The notes below the pieces were generated by a model, which worked only from the letters and a program-made list of their open reading frames with translations, ran no database searches and was not told the DNA's origin. From the NCBI RefSeq assembly GCF_002866925.1, contig NZ_PKUQ01000055.1:62001-126000 (forward strand): 64,000 nucleotides of DNA, read 5' to 3'. Of this stretch, positions 57,795-64,000 are shown piece by piece. Position numbers and translations under genes: made by a program. This DNA is from Cohaesibacter celericrescens (GTDB taxonomy: Bacteria > Pseudomonadota > Alphaproteobacteria > Rhizobiales > Cohaesibacteraceae). Position 1 is the first letter of the stretch. Every line of letters begins with the position of its first letter.

Positions 57795-58295
57795 ATGGGT
57801 ACTGCGATGAACAAAAAAGAAAAGAAATTCACTGGCAAGCATGTTCTCATCTGGCTGGGGTGTTTTTTTGGTGTCATGTTTTTCGCTAATGGGATGTTCG
57901 TCTATTTCGCACGATCCACATGGCCGGGCGTGGTAGAACAAAGCCCTTATCAGGCGAGCCAGAACTACAACAAAACCCTGGCCGAAGCCGAAGCGCAGAA
58001 CGAGCGTTCATGGCATATGGAAGTAGAACTCAAGCGTAGCCAATCCGGGGTGTATCTTGAATTGTTAGCGAAAGACAAATTGAACAATCCGCTCAATGAT
58101 CTTTCAATCACAGCCAATGTAGGCCGCCCGACAACTGAGACTCAAGATCAGGAGTTGAGTCTGGAAGCTGCGGGGGATGGTCTATACCGAGCCAAAGTGG
58201 CTGCGCTTAATCCAGGCAACTGGCGTATTAAAATTGAAGCGTCGCAAAAAGGCGAGGTTATGTTTCAAACCCTCGAAACGATCACGCTAAAATAG
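57795..58295 (+). CDS. ccoH: FixH / CcoH family assembly protein
   Basis: A 166-residue FixH protein. A cytoplasmic N-terminus (NKKEKKFTGKHVLIWLGCFFG) leads into one transmembrane helix, then a periplasmic beta-sandwich domain. FANGMFVYFARSTWPGVVEQSPY is the family signature just after the helix. CcoH is required for maturation of the cbb3 complex and interacts with CcoN and CcoI. AAGGAG precedes the ATG at 57795. It lies between ccoG and ccoI as in other fixGHIS clusters. Confidence 0.95.
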   Translation: MGTAMNKKEKKFTGKHVLIWLGCFFGVMFFANGMFVYFARSTWPGVVEQSPYQASQNYNKTLAEAEAQNERSWHMEVELKRSQSGVYLELLAKDKLNNPLNDLSITANVGRPTTETQDQELSLEAAGDGLYRAKVAALNPGNWRIKIEASQKGEVMFQTLETITLK

Positions 58296-58347
58296 ATATC
58301 AGGCGGGATATTCGCAGTGAGCGAATGCAAAAATCACGGACAGACGC

Positions 58348-60609
58348 ATGGCAGAAAATGAGACGGTAGAACGAGACTGGGCTTCTTTTTCTGAAAGTCT
58401 GCCTGATGGCAATGAAAAGCTGGCGCTCGCGGTGGAAGGCATCTATTGCCCGGCTTGCATGACACGCATTGAAAAGGGCCTGCTGGATCTGGAAGGTGTG
58501 GCCAATGCCCGTGTCAATCTCACCTCTCATCGTCTGGCTGTGACGTGGAACCCGGGTGAAACCAACCCGGACATGTTGCTCGCGCGTCTCAGTGACCTGG
58601 GCTATGGTGCACACCCATTCGACCCCGGCCGTGTCAAAACAGAAGAAAAGCGCGAAAACCAACGCCTTCTTCGGGCGCTTGCGGTGGCTGGCTTTGCCGC
58701 CATGAATGTCATGCTGCTGTCTGTCTCGGTTTGGTCCGGCAACGCATCTGATATAACACCGGAAACCCGCGATTTTTTCCATTGGCTGTCAGCTTTTATC
58801 ACGTTGCCAGCAGCAGCCTATGCTGGTCAGCCCTTTTTCAGCTCGGCTTGGCGCGTATTGCGCAAAGGCCACCTCAACATGGATGTGCCAATTTCCATCG
58901 GGGTTATTCTGGCGTTGTTTTTGTCAGTGCTGCAAACGGTCCAGCATGAAGAGGAAGCTTATTTCGAGAGCGCCCTGATGCTGCTGTTTTTCCTTTTGAT
59001 CGGCCGTTGGCTCGATCACATGATGCGGCTGAAAACCCGTGCATTTGCTGAGAACCTGACAGCGCTCAAAGCCGAAACGGCTATGAAGCTGTTTGACGAT
59101 GGCAACTTGCGCGAGGTGCCCCTGTCCAAGATAGAACCAGATGATAAGGTCTTGGTGCGCCCCGGCGAGTGCATTTCGGTTGATGGTACGGTGCTCAAAG
59201 GGGCCTCGCAAATCGATCAAAGCTTGGTGACAGGTGAAACCGGTCTCATCGAGGTGAGCGAGGGTGATTCGGTGTATGCTGGCACCCTGAATGGTGAAAA
59301 CGCGCTGACGATTACGGTCACGGCGGCTGCCAAGGGCACGCTGCTGGATGAAGTCAACCGTCTGATCGATGAGGCAATGGAGGCCCGTTCACGCCATCGC
59401 AAATTGGCCGATCGTGCCGCCGAGCTTTACGCGCCTATTGTTCACACCGCTTCGGCCCTTACGTTTCTGGGCTGGTGGCTCTATGGCATCGGTTGGCAAC
59501 CTGCGCTGGTGATTTCCATCTCGGTGCTCATCATCACTTGCCCCTGTGCATTGGGGCTGGCTATTCCGGCAGTGCAAGTGGTGGCCTCGGGGTCGCTGTT
59601 CCGCAATCAGGTTCTGCTCAATAGCTCTGACGCATTGGAGCGGTTCGCCAATGTCGATATGGTGGTTTTTGACAAAACAGGAACCTTGACGCGCCCAAGG
59701 GTAGGTATCGTCAATCGAAGTGATTGCGATGATGAAAGCTTGACTCTGGCGATCGCTTTGGCCAAGGCATCGAGCCACCCTCTGTCTGCAGCTTTGGCCG
59801 CGATGAACCGGAAAATCAAGCCCATCACCAATGCGACAGAAGAAAAGGGTAAGGGGCTTTTTGCCGATCATCAGGGGGCAGAGGTGCGCCTTGGATCTCC
59901 GGTTTTCTGTCGAGCCGAAGCACAAGCTGAAAAGGTTCGTGCAGCTCATCCAACGGCATCTTTGTTGGCTTTTGCACAAGAAGGCCACGCGCCAGTTGTC
60001 TTTGCTCTTGAGCAGCAATTGCGATCCGATGCAAGCGATGTGATCGCCCGCCTTAAAGACAGAGGCATCGCCTTGATGATTCTGTCTGGTGACCAACCTC
60101 GCGCCGTAGAAGTCATAGCCAATGAGCTGGGTATAGACGCCTATCACGCAGGCATCTCGCCAACCGATAAAATCGCGATGATTGAGGCGCAAAAGGCTAA
60201 GGGGCACAAAGTCATGATGGTCGGAGACGGGATGAACGACGCTCCCGCACTTGCCGCTGCCGATGTGTCGATTTCGCCTGTCACGGCAGCGTATGTCAGT
60301 CAGGCGGCTTCAGACGCGCTTTTCCTGGGGGAAAAGCTCTTGCCGGTTTTGCACGCGCTTGATATCGGCAAGCGCGCCCGATCAATCATGGAACAGAATC
60401 TGTGGCTGGCAACATTGTACAATGTCATTGCTGTTCCGTTTGCTGTCGCCGGATTTGTAACGCCGCTGATTGCGGCTCTGGCCATGTCAGGCTCCTCCTT
60501 GATCGTCACCATCAACGCTCTCAGAGCCCGCGCCAAGGGTGACGCATGGCTGACCGACAATGTTGCTTTTGATGAAGCACTGAATGAACAGGCCCCACAA
60601 GCAGATTGA
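58348..60609 (+). CDS. ccoI: Copper-transporting P1B-type ATPase CcoI (FixI)
   Basis: A 753-residue copper-exporting ATPase that supplies the oxidase. It has an N-terminal heavy-metal domain with C34 and C37 in YCPACMTRI, about eight transmembrane helices, the actuator motif VTGETGL, the membrane metal site C398-P-C400 in ITCPCALGLA, the phosphorylated D442 in FDKTGTLT, and the hinge GDGMNDAPAL. The HMA and CPC motifs are both intact. The length is typical of FixI rather than CopA. ccoS follows after 149 bases. Confidence 0.97.
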   Translation: MAENETVERDWASFSESLPDGNEKLALAVEGIYCPACMTRIEKGLLDLEGVANARVNLTSHRLAVTWNPGETNPDMLLARLSDLGYGAHPFDPGRVKTEEKRENQRLLRALAVAGFAAMNVMLLSVSVWSGNASDITPETRDFFHWLSAFITLPAAAYAGQPFFSSAWRVLRKGHLNMDVPISIGVILALFLSVLQTVQHEEEAYFESALMLLFFLLIGRWLDHMMRLKTRAFAENLTALKAETAMKLFDDGNLREVPLSKIEPDDKVLVRPGECISVDGTVLKGASQIDQSLVTGETGLIEVSEGDSVYAGTLNGENALTITVTAAAKGTLLDEVNRLIDEAMEARSRHRKLADRAAELYAPIVHTASALTFLGWWLYGIGWQPALVISISVLIITCPCALGLAIPAVQVVASGSLFRNQVLLNSSDALERFANVDMVVFDKTGTLTRPRVGIVNRSDCDDESLTLAIALAKASSHPLSAALAAMNRKIKPITNATEEKGKGLFADHQGAEVRLGSPVFCRAEAQAEKVRAAHPTASLLAFAQEGHAPVVFALEQQLRSDASDVIARLKDRGIALMILSGDQPRAVEVIANELGIDAYHAGISPTDKIAMIEAQKAKGHKVMMVGDGMNDAPALAAADVSISPVTAAYVSQAASDALFLGEKLLPVLHALDIGKRARSIMEQNLWLATLYNVIAVPFAVAGFVTPLIAALAMSGSSLIVTINALRARAKGDAWLTDNVAFDEALNEQAPQAD

Positions 60610-60758
60610 TAGATGCGGATGGGTGTGCGTCATTGTCACCAAGCCCGGTCTTTCAAGGCTGGTCAGATCAGGGCTGCGACTGATATGAATAGAGGGCTTC
60701 ACGACAGGTCCTTTATTTGCTCCTATATTAAACCCATACGTCAGGAAGGCTGAATACT

Positions 60759-60971
60759 ATGAGTTCTTTGCTGTTTCTCATTCCTATCGCATTATGTCTT
60801 GGCGCTCTTGGGTTGGCCGGGTTTCTTTGGTCCCTGAGGACCAACCAATATGATGACATTCAGGGGGCAGCCTATCGCATACTTGATGATGATGATCTCT
60901 CGCCGGAAGAACAGGCAAAAATCAATGCGAAACCCGATGCTTCTCATCGCAAGACGGTCAGCAAATCCTGA
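60759..60971 (+). CDS. ccoS: cbb3-type cytochrome oxidase assembly protein CcoS
   Basis: A 70-residue protein starting MSSLLFLIPIALCLGALGLAGFLWSLRTNQYDD, a single membrane helix with the W-x-x-x-x-x-Q-Y-D-D signature of CcoS/FixS. It is required for cofactor insertion into the cbb3 oxidase. A charged cytoplasmic tail (LSPEEQAKINAKP) is longer than the minimal family. The usual gene order GHIS is retained, although a gap of 149 bases separates it from ccoI. Confidence 0.95.
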   Translation: MSSLLFLIPIALCLGALGLAGFLWSLRTNQYDDIQGAAYRILDDDDLSPEEQAKINAKPDASHRKTVSKS

Positions 60972-61026
60972 GGTAGATTGCTTTAAAGTCAATTTGTTTG
61001 AAGCCACAGGCGCTTAAGGAAAACGC

Positions 61027-61488
61027 ATGCTAAAAGCTCTGCACTATTTCTGGAAAGAACAGCCAGTTGCACTATCGGCCTTTGTGCTTGCCATCGCGCT
61101 GCTTGTTTTCTTTGGCGGTCGATTTGTTTTCGGATTTATTTATTTTCATGATCCAGCGCACCGAAATCAGGCACTTGAGCCTTGGATGACCCCTCGCTAT
61201 GTGAGCTTGAGTTATGCGATCCCGCCAGAAATCGTCCAAGATGTGATGGAGTTGGAGGATATGGGGCGTCCGCGCGTCAAGCTTGATGAAGTCACTGCAA
61301 AATTAGGCATTTCACTGGCTGAACTCCAAGAGCGCGTATGGGCTGCCAAAAAATCCCATATGGAAGAAAAACGCACAAATGCCCCTAAAAAGCTGGGAAA
61401 TGGCAAGCGTCAGGGGGCAATGCAAGCGGATGAGCCCAATCAGCCCAATGGTATCAACGATCCGAAGGCGCAGAAAGTGGAAAAGCCA
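61027..61488 (+). CDS. Small membrane protein of unknown function, coupled to DedA
   Basis: The stop codon is at 61489-61491. A roughly 154-residue protein with one or two hydrophobic segments near the N-terminus (ALSAFVLAIALLVFFGGRFVFGFIYF). A conserved-looking cytoplasmic part WMTPRYVSLSYAIPPEIVQDVM to ISLAELQERVWAAKKSH follows, then a low-complexity tail. I recall similar proteins encoded next to DedA genes in other alphaproteobacteria, but no function is known. Its stop overlaps the DedA start (ATGA), so they are translationally coupled. Confidence 0.72.
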
Positions 61489-62153
61489 TGAGTGATACCA
61501 TTCTGGCTCTCATTCCCACCTATGGCCTATGGGTGATTTTCTTTACCATTGCGTTCGGGTGTTTGGCAATTCCATTGCCCGGCTCAATGTTGGTGATCGC
61601 GTCAGGCTCCTTTGCCGCAGCCGGTGATATCGATCTCTATTTTGCTATGGCGGCTGCTTATGGGGGGTATATTACAGGGGATCAAACGGCATTCCGTATT
61701 GCGCGGATCGCAGGGCCGGGACTATTGGAGCGATTTAAAAAATCTGCCAAAGCGGAGGCCATGATAACACGCGCCGAGGCGCTGCTCAAAAAGCGCGGTG
61801 TGATTGCGATTCTGTTGTCTCGCACTGTCATCAGCCCCTTAGGACCTTGGATGAGCTATCTGTGTGGCGCTGCTGGGCTAAAGTGGATATTCTTCACGTT
61901 GGCGTCTATGGTAGGAGCGGCTGTCTGGGTTGCCGGCTATACTCTGACTGGATATTTCTTTGCGGATCGGCTTTCAGAGCTAACAAGTCTTGCCAGTGAT
62001 GGCCTCGGGTTTGTTGCCGCTTTTGCCGTCGCTATCGTTGCTGCGTGGTGGCTACGCACCAGTTGGAAAAAATACAAAGAAAAAACCGCTGGAAATGACA
62101 CTGGCGAATGTCTTGAATCGAAAGTCGACCCCATCAATGCTGATATCCTATGA
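61488..62153 (+). CDS. DedA family membrane protein
   Basis: A 221-residue membrane protein of the DedA/SNARE-associated family. It contains the typical helical hairpin region GCLAIPLPGSMLVIASGSFAAAG, an AAYGGYITGDQTAFRIAR segment, the charged KKRGVIAILLSRTVISPLGPW with the conserved Arg, and the YLCGAAGLKWIFF re-entrant. DedA proteins are now regarded as lipid scramblases or carriers for undecaprenyl phosphate and phosphatidylethanolamine. The start overlaps the preceding small gene, and the next gene starts inside its 3' end. Confidence 0.92.
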   Translation: MSDTILALIPTYGLWVIFFTIAFGCLAIPLPGSMLVIASGSFAAAGDIDLYFAMAAAYGGYITGDQTAFRIARIAGPGLLERFKKSAKAEAMITRAEALLKKRGVIAILLSRTVISPLGPWMSYLCGAAGLKWIFFTLASMVGAAVWVAGYTLTGYFFADRLSELTSLASDGLGFVAAFAVAIVAAWWLRTSWKKYKEKTAGNDTGECLESKVDPINADIL

Positions 62154-62772
62154 AACATTAGGTGTGTTCATCGCGACGTCTATAGCGTTGGGAATGGCGC
62201 CCGGACCGGACAATATCTTTGTTCTCACACAGTCTGCGCTATATGGGCGCAAGGCAGGGTTTGCGGTTACGCTTGGGCTCTGTACGGGGTTGTTGGTGCA
62301 TACCGCCGCCGTGGTTTTTGGCGTAGCCGTGTTGTTCCAGACCTCAGAGCTCGCTTTTACGGCCCTCAAGTTTATCGGTGCTGCCTATCTGATCTATCTC
62401 GCTTATGGGGCGTTTCGCGCATCCAGAGCCGATCTTTCTGTGAGTGAGCGCCCTAATGGCGCGATCAGCCTGCGGCAACTCTATGGCCGTGGCATTATCA
62501 TGAATATTACAAACCCCAAGGTGGCAATTTTTTTTCTCGCCTTCTTACCGCAATTTGCAGATCCTGCTCTTGGCCCCATTTCCCTCCAGATGTTTGCCTT
62601 TGGCGGGGTGTTCATCGCCGTGACACTGATCGTTTTCGGCTCTGTGGTTATTGGCGCAGGCTACTTGGGCAACTGGCTGCGTCATTCGCCCAAGGCTCAA
62701 ATGATCATGAACCGCATCGCGGGGGTGATTTTTGTCGGTTTGGCAGCCAGACTGGCCACTGCGCAGTTATGA
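62137..62772 (+). CDS. LysE family amino acid exporter
   Basis: A 211-residue permease of the LysE/RhtB family, with six predicted helices, the motif LGMAPGPDNIFVLTQSALYGRKAG after helix 1 and NITNPKVAIFFLAFLPQF in the middle. Such proteins export amino acids or homoserine lactone-like compounds; the specific substrate is unknown. The most likely start is ATG at 62137 (MLISYETL), inside the DedA 3' end; the same frame is open upstream to 61990 but without family character. It converges on hemA. Confidence 0.9.
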   Translation: MLISYETLGVFIATSIALGMAPGPDNIFVLTQSALYGRKAGFAVTLGLCTGLLVHTAAVVFGVAVLFQTSELAFTALKFIGAAYLIYLAYGAFRASRADLSVSERPNGAISLRQLYGRGIIMNITNPKVAIFFLAFLPQFADPALGPISLQMFAFGGVFIAVTLIVFGSVVIGAGYLGNWLRHSPKAQMIMNRIAGVIFVGLAARLATAQL

Positions 62773-62795
62773 TCCAGCCTCTTTGACATGCCCAA

Positions 62796-62831
62796 ACAAA
62801 AACCCCCGCCACTGATAACAGCGCGGGGGGA
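62796..62831 (-). terminator. Intrinsic terminator of hemA
   Basis: Stem CCCCCGC / GCGGGGG, loop of about 13 bases, followed on strand - by TTTTTGTTTG. It is about 30 bases beyond the hemA stop and may also serve the convergent lysE-like gene. Confidence 0.85.
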
Positions 62832-62859
62832 GGGATGTTTGATTTGTCAAAGCAATGGG

Positions 62860-64000
62860 CTACCCGCCTGCGGCGTTAAAAACCTGCTGCTCTTCCAAAC
62901 ATTTGAGGTCATAAAAACTACCTGGCTCTATTTTGGGCAGATCCAGACGCTCCCAGACATCTTGAAGGGCGTTGCACAGCCCATCGACCAAATGATCGTC
63001 ATGGAAAGGCGTGGGTGTGATACGAAGCCGTTCAGTGCCCCGCGGTACAGTGGGGTAGTTGATGGGCTGAATATAGATGCCATGCATCTCAAGCAGCATA
63101 TCAGAGGCTTTTTTACAAAGGTCAGGGTCGCCAACGAACACCGGCACAATATGTGTCTCAGACGGCATTACAGGAAGTCCCGCGCCAGACAAAATCTTCT
63201 TGGTCTGCGCAGCTTGACGTTGCTGACCATCGCGCTCGGATTGGCTATTTTTCAAATGCTGTACAGAGGTGCGTGCCGCGGCCGCAATGGACGGGGGCAT
63301 CGCTGTGGTGAATATGAAGCCGGGTGCATAGGAACGTACGGAATCAATAATAGCGGAATTGCCAGTAATGTAGCCGCCCAACGTGCCAAAGGCCTTTGCG
63401 AGAGTGCCTTCGATAACGTCGATTCGATCCATCAGGCCTTCCCGCTCGGCAATGCCAGCGCCACGAGGACCATACATGCCAACCGCATGCACTTCGTCGA
63501 TATAGGTCATGGCGTTGTATTTATCGGCGAGATCGCAAATTTTTTCGATCGGCGCGATGTCGCCATCCATGGAATAAACAGACTCAAATACGATCAGCTT
63601 TGCGCGTTCCTTGCCTGCTGCGGCCAGCAATTCTTCCAGATGCTCAACGTCGTTGTGACGGAAAACCTGTTTGGATACGCCTGAGCTTTTCACGCCGGCG
63701 ATCATCGAGGCGTGATTGAGCTGATCCGACAAGATGAGACAATCTGGCAACAATTTGGCAATGGTAGAAATCGCCGCTTCATTGGAGACAAAACCGGATG
63801 TGAAGGCCAAGGCTGCTTCTTTGTGGTGCAAATCGGCCAGTTCCATTTCTAACTCGACCAACGGACGGTTGGTGCCAGAAATGTTGCGCGTGCCGCCAGC
63901 GCCGGCACCCATTTTTTGGGCGGTGTCGCTCATGGCCGCGATGACATCAGGATGTTGGCCCATGCCCAAATAGTCATTGGAGCACCAAACCAAGATCTCG
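62860..64000 (-). CDS. hemA: 5-aminolevulinate synthase (5' end beyond the window)
   Basis: A 380-codon partial gene; the frame stays open to the window edge, so only the first part of the protein (probably about 25-30 residues) is missing. It condenses glycine and succinyl-CoA to 5-aminolevulinate, the C4 route of heme synthesis typical of alphaproteobacteria. Visible motifs are [44 protein letters not shown] and the pyridoxal-phosphate Lys in [14 protein letters not shown]. The C-terminal segment [11 protein letters not shown] is complete. Together with hemN in this window it would supply heme for the cbb3 oxidase. Confidence 0.96.
   Translation of the reverse strand, partial: EILVWCSNDYLGMGQHPDVIAAMSDTAQKMGAGAGGTRNISGTNRPLVELEMELADLHHKEAALAFTSGFVSNEAAISTIAKLLPDCLILSDQLNHASMIAGVKSSGVSKQVFRHNDVEHLEELLAAAGKERAKLIVFESVYSMDGDIAPIEKICDLADKYNAMTYIDEVHAVGMYGPRGAGIAEREGLMDRIDVIEGTLAKAFGTLGGYITGNSAIIDSVRSYAPGFIFTTAMPPSIAAAARTSVQHLKNSQSERDGQQRQAAQTKKILSGAGLPVMPSETHIVPVFVGDPDLCKKASDMLLEMHGIYIQPINYPTVPRGTERLRITPTPFHDDHLVDGLCNALQDVWERLDLPKIEPGSFYDLKCLEEQQVFNAAGG

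Overview
The window reads as chromosomal core DNA of an alphaproteobacterium, most likely from the Hyphomicrobiales (Rhizobiales). The signs are a class I lysyl-tRNA synthetase, a PodJ-like polarity factor with SEL1 repeats, DUF2336, DUF6460 and TIGR02186 proteins, a FixL/FixJ/FixK oxygen cascade, a cbb3 oxidase cluster ccoNOQP-GHIS and a 5-aminolevulinate synthase. Base composition looks close to 50-55% G+C throughout. A marine genus such as Cohaesibacter would fit, but that is a guess. I saw no tRNA, rRNA, insertion sequence, prophage or CRISPR array.

Region by region. 1-3.6 kb: edge of a sterol-desaturase-family gene, an alpha/beta hydrolase, a DUF930-like protein, thymidine kinase and a TerB-family protein. 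3.9-12.4 kb: lysK, a secreted hydrolase, a degenerate nuclease-like membrane protein, an S24-type repressor without its catalytic residues, then DUF952-pyrD-arsC facing a MATE exporter. 12.4-19.4 kb: a long perfect-looking hairpin, a DUF6460 protein, a diguanylate cyclase, a ligase-associated helicase/PdeM pair, and a TIGR02186-TauE pair. 19.8-24.3 kb: a 1497-residue PodJ-like protein. 24.7-31.4 kb: a MerR regulator, a frameshifted acetyltransferase and a three-gene acyl-CoA oxidation operon. Matching inverted repeats lie in front of the regulator and in front of the operon.

31.4-44.7 kb: NUDIX hydrolase, AraC/GyrI regulator, 2-hydroxychromene-2-carboxylate isomerase-like protein, DUF2336 protein, a periplasmic coiled-coil protein, a thioesterase, a LuxR-type response regulator, a Ca/Na antiporter, a 1185-residue transporter-kinase-receiver fusion, and an aminotransferase.

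44.7-62.2 kb is a microaerobic respiration block. A soluble heme-PAS FixL and FixJ (overlapping genes) precede a cysteine-free FixK-type CRP/FNR regulator. hemN follows on the other strand, and then ccoNOQP, ccoG, ccoH, ccoI and ccoS. FixK/FNR-like boxes (TTGA-N6-TCAA) lie before ccoN and before hemN. The inferred circuit is: low oxygen, FixL, FixJ, FixK, then high-affinity oxidase plus oxygen-independent heme synthesis. A small membrane protein, a DedA protein, a LysE exporter and the edge-truncated hemA (strand -) close the window.

No unmistakably new multi-gene defence or mobile system was found. The observations most worth following are the FixLJK regulon layout, the paired MerR operators, the transporter-kinase/response-regulator pair, the frameshifted GNAT gene, the unexplained 21-bp hairpin and the two proteins that keep a fold but have lost catalytic residues.
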